The notes: generated by a model not told the origin, from the sequence alone. DNA of 64,000 bases from CAYMUG01 sp964393575 (GCA_964393575.1 CAYMUG010000002.1:1-64000), one strand, 5' to 3'. Counted from the first letter of the stretch, positions 6,995-16,822 are shown. Numbers and translations are program-made.

Positions 6995-8155
6995 ATGAGC
7001 GCAGCGAATAAAATAAAAGTAGCCATAGATTGCCATAAATTAGAAGATAAAACCGGAGCCCATAGAGCCGGTATAGGCAGACATCTATACCGTTTTCTTG
7101 AAGAGGCATCAAAACAAAAAGAACTTGAAGGCAAATTCAAATTTTATTTGTATTTTAAAAGCGGAGTACCAAAAGACATACCTTTTTTGCAGGAGAAAAT
7201 ATTTGTTAACAAAGTAGCAAAACTACCTTTCTTTTTTCCGTTTTTCCGCCCCTCTTTTAATGTATTTTTTCATATAGCTATACCTATTTTAGCGTTAAAA
7301 GACAGAATAGACGTTGCGTTTTTCGCTTCGTTTATGCACCCCGCATTTTATATAGGCAAAACCGCAGTTGTTTTGACAAACGATATCTACTATGAATCCT
7401 CGCAACGCAGTCAACCGCTAAAATACCGCATAGGTTATAAACTTTTTGCCACGTGGGCAGCCAAACGAGCTACAACCATAACCACGCAAACATATGCATC
7501 ACGCAAAGAAATATCCAGATGTTATAATGTGCCTGAAGATAAAATTATAGTTGTGCCTTTGGGGGCGGATTTTACAGAATTTACGCCGGAGGATAACGAA
7601 AAAGACAACTATATTTTATATGTGGGTCAAGCGTTCCCACGTCGACATCTTCGCGAAACTATAAATGCGTTCAGGATTATTGCACCTGAATTTCCTCAAC
7701 TGAAATTTATTGCAGTAGGATTAGATAAGTATAATCCTCCCATCATCGATGATTTGGCAAAAAAAACCAACAAAGAACTGGGGGAGGAAAGGGTGATAAG
7801 GAAAGAATCTGTTTCCGACGAAGAATTAAAGGAATTATATAGAAAGGCACAAACATTTGTATATATTTCTTCTTCGGAAGCAATGGGCTTACCTCCACTT
7901 GAAGCCCTCGCTTCCGGCACTGTTCCTGTCGTTGCTGATACACCCACTACCAATGAAATATTTGAAGATAAAGCGTTTTTTGTAGAGAATACAGAAAGCC
8001 CCCCAGCAATAGCGGAAAAAATAAAGAGATCAATTACAGATAATGATAGAAGAAATTATATTCTGCAGAACAAAGATAAGATTTTACAAAAGTACACATG
8101 GAAAAAACACACCGATAAAATGTTGGAATTATTTAAGCATACCGTTCAAAAATAA
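6995..8155 (+). CDS. Family 1/4 glycosyltransferase
   Basis: GT-B type retaining transferase. The N-terminal domain carries GAHRAGIGRHLYRF (acceptor-side glycine-rich turn); the C-terminal domain has the YVGQAFPRRHL start, and SSSEAMGLPPLEALASG with the E-x7-E nucleotide-sugar motif. 386 aa is normal. The start codon is inside the recurrent repeat (ATGAGCGCAGCGAATAAA), giving the N-terminus MSAANKI. It shares TAATG with the next gene, so the two are translationally coupled. Confidence 0.88.
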   Translation: MSAANKIKVAIDCHKLEDKTGAHRAGIGRHLYRFLEEASKQKELEGKFKFYLYFKSGVPKDIPFLQEKIFVNKVAKLPFFFPFFRPSFNVFFHIAIPILALKDRIDVAFFASFMHPAFYIGKTAVVLTNDIYYESSQRSQPLKYRIGYKLFATWAAKRATTITTQTYASRKEISRCYNVPEDKIIVVPLGADFTEFTPEDNEKDNYILYVGQAFPRRHLRETINAFRIIAPEFPQLKFIAVGLDKYNPPIIDDLAKKTNKELGEERVIRKESVSDEELKELYRKAQTFVYISSSEAMGLPPLEALASGTVPVVADTPTTNEIFEDKAFFVENTESPPAIAEKIKRSITDNDRRNYILQNKDKILQKYTWKKHTDKMLELFKHTVQK

Positions 8156-9753
8156 TGAAAAATCTTTTCACTAAACAAAACATTATATTTTCTGCATCAT
8201 TAGCACTTGTTGTGTTAACAGGGTTAGGTATTATTCCCCGTTTTGCCGCGTTTTTAGTTTTAGGTTTGTATCTTTTTTACCTTGTTTTTGCCCCTCTAAA
8301 CAGAGGAGTGGAAATATTTTTACGCTCAATCCCTATTTTTATAGCTTTGCCAATAACCGAGTCCTTCGATAATTTTAATATGTGGCGCTTGCTTTTATTG
8401 GTGTTATTTTTGAAATGGGCTTGGGAGGTAAATATTTTTAGGATGTTGAGACGCGGACTGGATAAGCTTTTATACGGAGGTCTGAATATAAGAAAATATA
8501 GCATTGAGTTTTTCGGAATTTTATTTTTCGTATTTGCAGGTATTTCTGTTTTTGTAGCTTTGGACACAACAGCTGCTGTAAAACGCCTTATTTATCTTGC
8601 AAACGGGGCCTTCTTATTTATCATTACAGTTTCATTAATAAGAAGTAACAAAAATTATCTCAATGGTTTTCTCAAAAATTTTGCTTATTCGGGTATTCTG
8701 GTTGTTGTCATAGGGTTTGTACAATTTATTTCCGCTTACTTTACTCAGCCGTGGATTTTTCATTACTGGTGGGGGCAAGTCGTAAGCTTAAATTTATACG
8801 GCAGGGAATGGGCTGATATTGTTACATTTTTCGGAAATACATGGTTTAGTTATTCAGGGGACACTCTGCGTCTGCGAATGTTCAGTATTTTCCCGGACTC
8901 TCACTCTTTCCCGTTGTACGTAATTATGACAATACCCGGTCTTTTGTATATGGTTTCCCGCAAACTATCTGAATTTAAAAATTATATATCAAGCAAAAAT
9001 TATAAATTTAAGCTCATACGTTTTTTCAAATCAAGGAGGAATTTATTTTTTGTTTTCGGTTTTGCCTTGATGAATTTAGCCCTAATTTTATCCGGAACCC
9101 GGGGTATCTGGGTAAGCGGACCGTTAGCTGCGCTAACGTTTTTACTTTTTTGGAAATTTAAAACAGATAAACGCTTCACTAAAGTTGCCACCGCCTGGCT
9201 AACTGTGTTTTTAATTATGTTTGCGGCATATTTTCTAATAGTATCATTTCCGCAATTTCAGGATACGGAATTCAGCTCTTCAGCTACCGTATCCAGAATC
9301 AAAAGTATTACTGATTTCGGAGAGATATCCAATAAGGGGCGTATAAATATATGGCAAAAAACACTAAGCTTTACAGTGAAAAGCCCTGTATGGGGTACCG
9401 GTATAGGAAATTATCCGCTTGTTCTCTATGAGCCGCAGTCGGCTATGCAGGCGGGTGCCAGTGCCCATAATATATATTTGCATATAGCGTCCACTATTGG
9501 CATTTTTGGCTTGTTGGCGTTTTTGGGTTATATTTTTGAAATTGTACGAAGGGGTATTATATATATAAAAAATAACCCACGCACGCAAGAAGGGTTGTAT
9601 GCTGCCTTGACCCTTTTTGCGTTAGCGTGGGTGGGGGCATATCTTATGACTGACGCTACGCTTTATGACGGGCGGGCGCTACTTGCTTTTATGGCATTTA
9701 CGGGCATAATTACAGGCCTCCTGTCTCAGCCCATTAAAAGAACTAACAACTAA
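8155..9753 (+). CDS. O-antigen ligase / polymerase-like membrane protein
   Basis: A 532-aa polytopic protein with about ten to twelve hydrophobic helices. Its large extracytoplasmic loop (about residues 380-445) holds GRINIWQKTL, PVWGTGIGNY and AGASAHNIYLHI, the hallmark block of the Wzy_C/WaaL family that polymerises or transfers lipid-linked glycans. Another conserved spot is LSGTRGIW near 310. Between glycosyltransferases and upstream of an LCP ligase, it fits polymerisation of a surface glycan. Whether it is a polymerase or a ligase is undecided. Confidence 0.82.
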   Translation: MKNLFTKQNIIFSASLALVVLTGLGIIPRFAAFLVLGLYLFYLVFAPLNRGVEIFLRSIPIFIALPITESFDNFNMWRLLLLVLFLKWAWEVNIFRMLRRGLDKLLYGGLNIRKYSIEFFGILFFVFAGISVFVALDTTAAVKRLIYLANGAFLFIITVSLIRSNKNYLNGFLKNFAYSGILVVVIGFVQFISAYFTQPWIFHYWWGQVVSLNLYGREWADIVTFFGNTWFSYSGDTLRLRMFSIFPDSHSFPLYVIMTIPGLLYMVSRKLSEFKNYISSKNYKFKLIRFFKSRRNLFFVFGFALMNLALILSGTRGIWVSGPLAALTFLLFWKFKTDKRFTKVATAWLTVFLIMFAAYFLIVSFPQFQDTEFSSSATVSRIKSITDFGEISNKGRINIWQKTLSFTVKSPVWGTGIGNYPLVLYEPQSAMQAGASAHNIYLHIASTIGIFGLLAFLGYIFEIVRRGIIYIKNNPRTQEGLYAALTLFALAWVGAYLMTDATLYDGRALLAFMAFTGIITGLLSQPIKRTNN

Positions 9754-9960
9754 TAACCGACAACCCACAACTAACAACTAACAACTAACAACAAATGACA
9801 AATGACAAAAGAACAGATTAACAGATTAACATAATAAAAATCCTAAATTCTAATACCTAAATCCTAAACAAATTCAAAATTCAAATGTTCTAAATTCTAA
9901 ACCGTTTTGAATTTTATATTTTAGTCATTTGATATTGTTTAGAGTTTAGTGTCGTTTTGA
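9748..9960. repeat. Intergenic word-repeat block
   Basis: First a run of ACAACTA-type words, then AAATGACAAATGAC, then AAATTCTAA / CCTAAATCC / AATTCAAA words. The same vocabulary recurs in other gaps of the window. No coding potential was seen in 9754-10029; near the downstream gene there is a small stem CACCT/AGGTG (about 9991-10012). Confidence 0.6.
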
Positions 9961-10029
9961 AATTAGAATTTTGTGAAAGCAGTAAACCCTGCACCTGTTC
10001 CTTCGGAAAGGTGAGGGACAGATAAAATT

Positions 10030-11130
10030 ATGAAAAACCCGCGGGTTGATATACATCTAATAGTGCAAAACGGAGAGAAGTACATTAGAAAATGCCTGGA
10101 ACATGTAAAAGTCCAGGGATATTCAAATACAAAGGTTAGAATATTTGATAATAACTCCTCAGATAACTCAATAAAAATAGCCAACGAAGTTATACCGGAT
10201 GCCGAGGTTATTAATTTTGATAGAAATTATAGTTTGGGCGGAGGTTTTAATCGCAGTTTATATTTTTCCGATGCTCCATATGTTGTTTTACTGAGCGTTG
10301 ATATTTTTATGCACGGAAATTTTACGGAAAACGCAGTCAATGTGATGGAAGGTAAAGATACTGTAGGCGCTCTGCAGGCAAAAATATTTAAGTATGACTG
10401 GGATAAAGGTGGTTTTTCGCAAAAACAAAACCCAGAACCCGTAAAAGATCCGGGTAGAACATCTGTTATTGATACAACGGGAATGCAGATTTTTAAATCA
10501 GGACGAGTTATCAATAGAGGGCATGGCGAAGAAGATAAGGGGCAATATAATACAGCGGGTGCCGTCTTTTGCTATGAAGGCGCTGTCCCTATTTTTCGCA
10601 GAAGGGCGCTGGAAGAGGTAAAAATGCAAAAATTCCCGCCTTTTTACGCTCCATATACTGATAAAAAAGATGCATCAAAATATCCTTATGAATATCTGGA
10701 CGAAGATTTTGTGTGGTATGCGGATGAGGTTGACTTAGGATGGCGAATACGTTTATATGGATGGGAATCCTATTATAGTCCTGATGTAATTGCATGGCAC
10801 GACAGACAGACAACCAAAAAATTATCAGGAGGACGTATAAATTTTATTAAACAACGCAAAACAATACCTATCCGCAAAAGGCGGTTAGATTTTCGCAATT
10901 TACGCCTTACGTTTGTTAAAAACGGATTTTGGAGCAACACCTTATTAACTCTCCCTTATACATTAAAACGCGAGATAATGCTGTTTGTTTATATTTTATT
11001 TTGGGAGAGAGGCACGCTTCGTGCTTATGCGGGAATTTTAAAAATGATGCCGAAAATATTAAAAAAAAGGGGTGTTATAATGAACTCCAAAAAGATATCC
11101 GCTAAAGAAATCAGATATTGGTTTAAATGA
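10030..11130 (+). CDS. Family 2 glycosyltransferase
   Basis: GT-A fold: VDIHLIVQNGEKYI, VRIFDNNSSDNS, a DxD-equivalent LLSVDIFMHG, and the catalytic region FVWYADEVDLGWRIRLYGW. A hydrophobic, basic tail after about residue 300 may lie on the membrane. 366 aa. It overlaps the next gene by four bases (ATGA), so it is co-translated with the LCP ligase; together they suggest synthesis of a glycan that is then attached to the wall. The sugar is unknown. Confidence 0.85.
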   Translation: MKNPRVDIHLIVQNGEKYIRKCLEHVKVQGYSNTKVRIFDNNSSDNSIKIANEVIPDAEVINFDRNYSLGGGFNRSLYFSDAPYVVLLSVDIFMHGNFTENAVNVMEGKDTVGALQAKIFKYDWDKGGFSQKQNPEPVKDPGRTSVIDTTGMQIFKSGRVINRGHGEEDKGQYNTAGAVFCYEGAVPIFRRRALEEVKMQKFPPFYAPYTDKKDASKYPYEYLDEDFVWYADEVDLGWRIRLYGWESYYSPDVIAWHDRQTTKKLSGGRINFIKQRKTIPIRKRRLDFRNLRLTFVKNGFWSNTLLTLPYTLKREIMLFVYILFWERGTLRAYAGILKMMPKILKKRGVIMNSKKISAKEIRYWFK

Positions 11131-12215
11131 GTAAAAAAAAGAAAATTACAATCTCTGCTGTGTTAGCTACTGTCTTACTTCTGGGAATGGGAGCACTGTT
11201 TTTACATAGCTCTTCTAATGTTGTGACAGTAAAAGGTAATGCTGATGTAGGAAAATATGAGAATTTTAGTGTTGAACAAAAAGACGAGCGTGTTAACGTT
11301 CTTGTCTTGGGTATGAGAGGTGCGGGTAACGGCGAAAACGGAGCACTTTTAGCGGATAGTATTATGCTTTTTAGTTTCGATAAAGAAAAAGAGGAGGCAG
11401 CTATGATTTCTGTACCCAGAGATTTATATGTTAAAATTCCGGAACACCCTAATAAAGAAAAAATTAATTATGCGTATGCGCTGGGTGAACAAAGAAGTCC
11501 CGGCGGAGGCGGACTTAGCTTAACGAAAGAAGTTGTTCAATATGTTACCGGTGTACATATAGACCATGCTGTAGTTGCTAATTTTGAGGGTTTTGAGGAG
11601 GTAGTTGATATAGTAGGCGGAGTGGAGGTTTATCGTGATAGGCCTTTTTATGAATCACAACAATGGCAGTTTGAAGGAAATCCCAATAGTCCTTATTGGT
11701 TTAAACAGCAGAATACTGCAACAAACGACACTTCTTCTTTGGAAGAAAATGCTACGGGTACATCTTCCGAAAATCCGCCGGAATATTGGGTGTTTCATGT
11801 TCCGGCAGGTCGCAGTGTGCTTGACGGAGAATCCGCTCTCTATTACGTGCGTTCCCGCTTTACGAGTAATGACTTTGAACGCATGGAAAGACAACAAGAG
11901 GTCATGAAATCTCTAAAATCAAAGATTTTTTCACTGGGCATTTTAAGCAACCCTTCAAAAGTATTTCAGATTTTGGATAGCTTGGGCAGAAATGTTAGAA
12001 CTGATATGAGTTTGGGAGAAATAAACGAAGTGATTTCTCTGGCACAACAGCACTCGGATATGGATATCAAATCGATAACGCTGGATACATCCGAAAACGG
12101 AATGCTGCGTTCAAAAACATCACCCCAAGGCGCTTACATTCTTGTGCCTAAAACAGGGGAATTTGATAAAATAAGGGAGGAAATTAAAAATATTTTTAAT
12201 AACAATCAACAATGA
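11127..12215 (+). CDS. LytR-CpsA-Psr (LCP) family phosphotransferase
   Basis: LCP enzymes move lipid-linked polymers onto peptidoglycan outside the membrane. One N-terminal helix (about residues 7-28) is followed by the LCP domain: VLVLGMRG, ADSIMLFSF, ISVPRDLYV, INYAYALGE, and VRSRFTSNDFERMERQQE with the conserved Arg and Asp. A low-complexity insert rich in Thr, Ser and Asn (about 190-220) interrupts the domain. Four-base overlaps with both neighbours indicate tight coupling with the glycosyltransferase and the S41 protease. The substrate is presumably the glycan made by this cluster. Confidence 0.9.
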   Translation: MSKKKKITISAVLATVLLLGMGALFLHSSSNVVTVKGNADVGKYENFSVEQKDERVNVLVLGMRGAGNGENGALLADSIMLFSFDKEKEEAAMISVPRDLYVKIPEHPNKEKINYAYALGEQRSPGGGGLSLTKEVVQYVTGVHIDHAVVANFEGFEEVVDIVGGVEVYRDRPFYESQQWQFEGNPNSPYWFKQQNTATNDTSSLEENATGTSSENPPEYWVFHVPAGRSVLDGESALYYVRSRFTSNDFERMERQQEVMKSLKSKIFSLGILSNPSKVFQILDSLGRNVRTDMSLGEINEVISLAQQHSDMDIKSITLDTSENGMLRSKTSPQGAYILVPKTGEFDKIREEIKNIFNNNQQ

Positions 12216-13426
12216 TTTCATCATCTAAAAAATCACGTTTTTTTCTCGGTTTTGCCGTTATTGTTTTTATACTTTTAGCTTTTGCCGGAGGTTTTCTGAT
12301 AGGTCAACGACATCCTTCTGATAGTGACAAAAAAGAGCAGCTTGATTTGAGTAGTATTTTTAACAACGAAGAAGATGTCAAGTTTTCTCTGGTAAGAGAT
12401 GCATGGGATATTATTCACAATAAATATGTGGACTCGGAAGAATTGGATGACAGAAAGTTAATTTTTGGTGCAATCAAGGGAATGGTTAAAGAGGTAGATG
12501 ACCCTTTTACGGTATTCTTTAATAAAGAGGAAACCAAGCAGTTTGAAAGCAGTGTTAAAGGTAAATTTGGGGGTGTTGGTATAGAAATTACTATGAGAGA
12601 AGGCCAGCTCACTGTTGTATCTCCTATACGCGGCACTCCGGCGTTTGAAGCAGGGGTTGAAGCGGAAGACAAAATTATTAAAATAGATGGTGAAAATACT
12701 GAAGGAATAAAATTAGAAGAAGCTGTTTCAAAAATTAGAGGAGATGAAGGAACCACTGTTGTACTTACAGTAGAGCGCAGCGATGGAGAAGTTCTGGATA
12801 TTCCTATTGAACGCGATATTATTAAGGTGCCCAACATTGATTGGCAAATCCTGGAAGACGGAGTTGCTTATATAGAGATAAAACAGTTTTCCGAACCTAC
12901 AGCACGTGATTTTAAAAAAGCAGCACAGAATGTACTTGAATCAAATGCGGATAAAATTATTATAGATGTGCGCAATAACCCGGGCGGATTTTTGGACAGA
13001 GCTATAGATGTTTCAGGTTGGTTCATAGAAAAGGATAAAGTAGTTGTATATGAAAAAAGAGGTCCGAATAAAAAAATAACACACACCAGCTCAGGACCTA
13101 ATTCATTTGAGGGTTTTAAAGTAGTGGTATTGCAAAACAAGGGTTCTGCCTCCGCTTCTGAGATTTTTGCCGGAGCATTACGCGACCATGAAAAAGCAAC
13201 AATCATCGGGGAAAAAAGTTTCGGCAAAGGGTCTGTGCAATCGTTTGAGAATTTAGCAGGAAATACCGGACTTAAAGTGACTATAGCAAAATGGTTTACG
13301 CCTTCTAATGAAATAATTAACGATAAAGGTATTACGCCGGATATCAAAGTAGAATTGACACAAGAAGATGCTGAGGCAGGGAGAGACCCTCAGAAAAATA
13401 GAGCTATTGAATTTTTGAAGAATTAA
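12212..13426 (+). CDS. ctpA: C-terminal processing peptidase, S41 family
   Basis: Exported serine protease with a Ser-Lys dyad. One N-terminal membrane helix (about 10-30), a PDZ domain (about 110-200, with GGVGIEI and GVEAEDKIIKIDG), then the catalytic core: VRNNPGG, NKGSASASEIFAGAL with the nucleophile Ser, and GEKSFGKGSVQ with the Lys. 404 aa is standard. Its start overlaps the LCP gene by four bases. It probably trims envelope proteins; targets are not evident. Confidence 0.92.
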   Translation: MISSSKKSRFFLGFAVIVFILLAFAGGFLIGQRHPSDSDKKEQLDLSSIFNNEEDVKFSLVRDAWDIIHNKYVDSEELDDRKLIFGAIKGMVKEVDDPFTVFFNKEETKQFESSVKGKFGGVGIEITMREGQLTVVSPIRGTPAFEAGVEAEDKIIKIDGENTEGIKLEEAVSKIRGDEGTTVVLTVERSDGEVLDIPIERDIIKVPNIDWQILEDGVAYIEIKQFSEPTARDFKKAAQNVLESNADKIIIDVRNNPGGFLDRAIDVSGWFIEKDKVVVYEKRGPNKKITHTSSGPNSFEGFKVVVLQNKGSASASEIFAGALRDHEKATIIGEKSFGKGSVQSFENLAGNTGLKVTIAKWFTPSNEIINDKGITPDIKVELTQEDAEAGRDPQKNRAIEFLKN

Positions 13427-13442
13427 TTTATCATGTTTGTAT

Positions 13443-14390
13443 ATGAATTTTACCGAAATGTATAAAGAGGCAGTGCGCTTGGGCATGGAAGCGGATCCAC
13501 GAGGCAGGGAAGCGCCTCAAAAAACACTGCAAGAAAATAAAAATAAATACGAAGGGTCTTCGGAAAAAGATAAAGAATTTTTTGATACAGAAGGTCTTGA
13601 AAATCCCTATCCGGATACAAGGATACTCTATCGCCCGGAAGAAGATCCTGATATTAAAAAAATAATAGCGGGTATTGATATAGATGCCGGAGAGTTACAG
13701 GTTGCAAAAGCTATGCAGGACATAGACGCTGTATTTTCTCACCACCCCCGAGGAAAAGCATTGGCTTCTTTAGGCGAAGTTATGCCTATGCAGGCAGAGA
13801 TATTGAATATGTATGGTGTACCCATAAATGTAGCCGAAGCTCTTCTTGAAAAAAGAATCTCGGAAGTATCGAGAGGTCTTTCTCCGGGAAACCATTTTCG
13901 TTCTGTAGATATTGCCCGTTTACTGCATATGCCTTTTGCATGTACTCATACTGTAACGGACAATATGGCGTACCAATTCCTTAAAAAAGAAGTGGAAGAT
14001 AAAGAACCTGAAAAAGTTGGAGATATTTTTGATATGCTTTTGGATGTCCCCGAATACAAAAAAGCTGAAAATATGGGTCTCGGTCCTAAATTATTTTCCG
14101 GCAAAAAAGAAAATAGAGCAGGCAAAATTGCGGTTACCGAAGTAACCGGAGGAACTGAAGGCGCTAAAGATATTTATGAAAAAATGGCAAATGCAGGCGT
14201 GGGAACAATTATAGCCATGCATCAGTCAGAACAACACAGAGAAAATGCGGAAAAAGCACACATTAATGTTATAATCTCGGGACATATGAGTTCCGATTCT
14301 ATGGGTATGAATCAATTATTGGATTATTATGAAAGAAATGGTATAGGTGTGGTCCCTGCAGGTGGTTTAATAAGAGTATCGCGCAATTAA
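13443..14390 (+). CDS. Nif3-like dinuclear metal protein
   Basis: A member of the Nif3/DUF34 family, conserved proteins of uncertain enzymology that bind two metal ions. Metal-site signatures: DIDAVFSHHPRG (about residue 98), ACTHTVTDN (about 166), and the closing SGHMSSDSMG (about 280). 315 aa counting from the ATG at 13443; the TTG two codons earlier is less likely. It is last in the glycan-LCP-protease run, separated by a short gap. Confidence 0.8.
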   Translation: MNFTEMYKEAVRLGMEADPRGREAPQKTLQENKNKYEGSSEKDKEFFDTEGLENPYPDTRILYRPEEDPDIKKIIAGIDIDAGELQVAKAMQDIDAVFSHHPRGKALASLGEVMPMQAEILNMYGVPINVAEALLEKRISEVSRGLSPGNHFRSVDIARLLHMPFACTHTVTDNMAYQFLKKEVEDKEPEKVGDIFDMLLDVPEYKKAENMGLGPKLFSGKKENRAGKIAVTEVTGGTEGAKDIYEKMANAGVGTIIAMHQSEQHRENAEKAHINVIISGHMSSDSMGMNQLLDYYERNGIGVVPAGGLIRVSRN

Positions 14391-14454
14391 GCTCACCGCC
14401 ACCGGCGGTTCGCACATTTGACCATTAACCATTGACAGATATACTTACACCGCA

Positions 14455-14505
14455 AGCATCAAAGGTCAAAGGTTAAATGTTTTTGTGAACGTAGCGAACA
14501 AAATT
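14455..14505 (+). repeat. Start-proximal repeat, copy before rplI
   Basis: AAAGGTTAAATGTTTTTGTG followed by AACGTAGCGAACAAAATT ends right at the rplI ATG. Read on the other strand it matches the beginning of the dispersed repeat found upstream of rpmA and mraY, in the same orientation relative to the gene. Confidence 0.6.
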
Positions 14506-14955
14506 ATGAAAGTTATATTATTAAAAGACGTAAAAAATTTAGGAAAACAGGGTGATGTAAAAGAAGTAAAAAACGGTTACGCCCGCAATTTTCTCATTCC
14601 ACAGGGTCTGGCCAAAGCTGCCACAAAGAGCGCATTAAAACAACACGAAAACGAATTAAAGTTTCGTGAAGAAAAGGGCATGCAAGAACTTAAGGAAGTT
14701 GAGAAATTAGCGGAGCAACTGGAGGGTCATGAAGTTATGATCAAAGAAAAAGCTAACGAAGAAGGTAAATTATACGCTGCAGTTGACGAGGAAAAGATAA
14801 AAGAGGTTCTTGGCAATGAAAACACTACGATAAAAGCGGAATGGGTGAAGTTGGACAAAAAAATAAAAGAAACAGGGGAGTATGAGGTTAAATTAGAATT
14901 TGACCATGGCATTGAAGCAAATATCAAAGTTATAATAGAAAAAAAGGAAGAATAG
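14506..14955 (+). CDS. rplI: 50S ribosomal protein L9
   Basis: Binds 23S rRNA near the L1 stalk. The N-terminal domain has the family signature GDVKEVKNGYARNFLIPQGL; then the long connecting helix and the C-terminal domain ending in a Lys/Glu tail. The start at 14506 gives the canonical MKVILLKDV and 149 aa; a GTG at 14485 in the preceding repeat would add MNVANKI. L9 is absent from many Patescibacteria, so its presence is informative about lineage. Confidence 0.95.
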   Translation: MKVILLKDVKNLGKQGDVKEVKNGYARNFLIPQGLAKAATKSALKQHENELKFREEKGMQELKEVEKLAEQLEGHEVMIKEKANEEGKLYAAVDEEKIKEVLGNENTTIKAEWVKLDKKIKETGEYEVKLEFDHGIEANIKVIIEKKEE

Positions 14956-14999
14956 AATATAAAATTATTCTCCACCATCCTCGTTAGGTGTGTTTATCT

Positions 15000-15007
15000 G
15001 TTATAAT
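15000..15007 (+). promoter_or_regulatory. Extended -10 promoter of pyrG
   Basis: TGTTATAAT ends at 15007; no convincing -35. Predicted start about 15014, leader about 36 bases. Confidence 0.55.
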
Positions 15008-15049
15008 AAAAACACGAGCACGCTTACAATTTTTGAATTTTAATCATTT

Positions 15050-16693
15050 ATGAAATTTATTTTTGTAACGGGAGGTGTAATGAGCGGAGTAGGAAAAGGT
15101 GTTGCTACTTCCTCTATAGGCGCGCTTTTAAAGGCGCGCGGTTTTAATGTAACACTGGTTAAAATAGACCCTTATATTAATGTGGACGCAGGTACAATGA
15201 ATCCTATTGAGCATGGCGAGGTTTTTGTGACAGATGATGGAGTAGAATGCGACCAGGATTTAGGTAATTATGAACGGTTTTTAAACATAAGTTTATCTTC
15301 TACTAATTATATGACGACAGGAAGGGTATATAATTCCGTTATTAATAAAGAAAGGAACCTGGAATACGGAGGTAAGACAGTGGAAGTGGTGCCTCATATA
15401 CCCGAAGAGGTTATAAAAAGAATTAAAAAAGCCGGAAAAGAAAAGAATGCAGATTTTGTTATGGTGGAAGTGGGAGGCACTATAGGAGAGTATCAGAACT
15501 TGCTTTTTCTTGAAGCGGCCAGAATGCTTCACCTGAGACAACCTAAAGATGTACTTTATGCTTTGATCACCTATCTTCCCCGACCCAAAATGATAGGGGA
15601 AATGAAAACAAAACCCACTCAATATGCAGTACGAGCTTTGAATTCCGCGGGTATACAACCGGATATTATCGTCGCGAGAAGTGAAGAAGAATTAGATACA
15701 CCCCGAAAGAAAAAAATTGCTACTTTCTGTAATATGGAAGACCATGCTATTATTTCCGCGCCGGACATTAAGACCAGTATTTACGAAATTCCTTTAAACT
15801 TTGAAAAAGAGGATGTGGGAAAAATCATTTTGAACCGTTTCGGTATGCGTGAGCGGCCAACCGACCTTTCGGAGTGGCAGAAATTAGTCCGAAAAATTCA
15901 TACATCCTTAGAAAAAAAGGAAAAAGGCGATACTATTAATATAGGGGTTGCGGGTAAATATTTTGAAACCGGAGAATTTATACTTTCCGACGCCTATCTT
16001 TCTGTGATAGAAGCAATTAAACACGCGGCCTGGGATCACAATGTGGCTGTAAATATTGATTGGCTGAATGCAGAAGATTATGAGGTGACAAATAAAACCA
16101 CTAACCTTAAGAAATTATCAAAATATAATGGCATAATAGTGCCCGGCGGATTCGGAAGTCGCGGCACGGAGGGAAAAATTAATGTGATAAAATATGCGCG
16201 GGAAAACAATATTCCGTTTTTGGGTCTGTGTTATGGCATGCAATTAGCCACCGTAGAATTTGCTCGTAATATTTGCGGTTTAGAGAAAGCGGATTCCACC
16301 GAAATAAAAAAAGACGCAAAACACCCTGTTATAGACGTAATGCCGGAGCAAAAAGTAAATCTGCGAAAAAAATACTTTGGCGCAACAATGCGCCTCGGAG
16401 CTTATAATTGCAACCTAAAGCCGGGCACACTAACCTATAAAGCTTATCAAAATACTAACAGAGTATCGGAGCGTCATAGGCACAGATATGAATTTAACAA
16501 TGAATATAAAGATGCCCTAGAGAAGGGAGGGCTTATTTCAAGCGGCATCAATCCCGAAAAAAATTTAGTGGAAGCTATAGAGGTGCCCGGCCACAAGTTT
16601 TTTGTGGGAACCCAGTTTCACCCCGAGTTTAAAAGCAGGCCGTTCACCCCACACCCTCTTTTTAAAGAGTTTATCAATGCAGCTAAGCGATAA
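15050..16693 (+). CDS. pyrG: CTP synthase
   Basis: Converts UTP to CTP with glutamine. The synthetase domain begins FVTGGVMSGVGKGVATSSIG (P-loop) and contains the UTP/CTP site around DPYINVDAGTMNP and the VEVGGTIGE block. The C-terminal class I glutaminase carries GGFGSRG, the nucleophile in FLGLCYGMQLA, and GTQFHPEFKSRP with the His-Glu pair. 547 aa is normal. It has its own promoter and a shared bidirectional terminator with rpmA. Confidence 0.97.
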   Translation: MKFIFVTGGVMSGVGKGVATSSIGALLKARGFNVTLVKIDPYINVDAGTMNPIEHGEVFVTDDGVECDQDLGNYERFLNISLSSTNYMTTGRVYNSVINKERNLEYGGKTVEVVPHIPEEVIKRIKKAGKEKNADFVMVEVGGTIGEYQNLLFLEAARMLHLRQPKDVLYALITYLPRPKMIGEMKTKPTQYAVRALNSAGIQPDIIVARSEEELDTPRKKKIATFCNMEDHAIISAPDIKTSIYEIPLNFEKEDVGKIILNRFGMRERPTDLSEWQKLVRKIHTSLEKKEKGDTINIGVAGKYFETGEFILSDAYLSVIEAIKHAAWDHNVAVNIDWLNAEDYEVTNKTTNLKKLSKYNGIIVPGGFGSRGTEGKINVIKYARENNIPFLGLCYGMQLATVEFARNICGLEKADSTEIKKDAKHPVIDVMPEQKVNLRKKYFGATMRLGAYNCNLKPGTLTYKAYQNTNRVSERHRHRYEFNNEYKDALEKGGLISSGINPEKNLVEAIEVPGHKFFVGTQFHPEFKSRPFTPHPLFKEFINAAKR

Positions 16694-16757
16694 ATTCTAC
16701 TTACAAAACAAAAAATAACAAGTTGTCTTTGTTAGTCGGTTCTATTGTAACAACCAC

Positions 16758-16796
16758 TAAAAAGGTCGGCTAAACCAATGGTTTAGCCGACCTTTG
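16758..16796. terminator. Bidirectional hairpin terminator, family A copy 2
   Basis: GGTCGGCTAAACCA pairs with TGGTTTAGCCGACC (16764-16792), flanked by A and T runs. The two paired changes relative to copy 1 keep the stem, which supports selection for structure. It separates convergent pyrG and rpmA. Confidence 0.85.
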
Positions 16797-16822
16797 TTCA
16801 CCAAGAAAAGATGTAGAGATTG

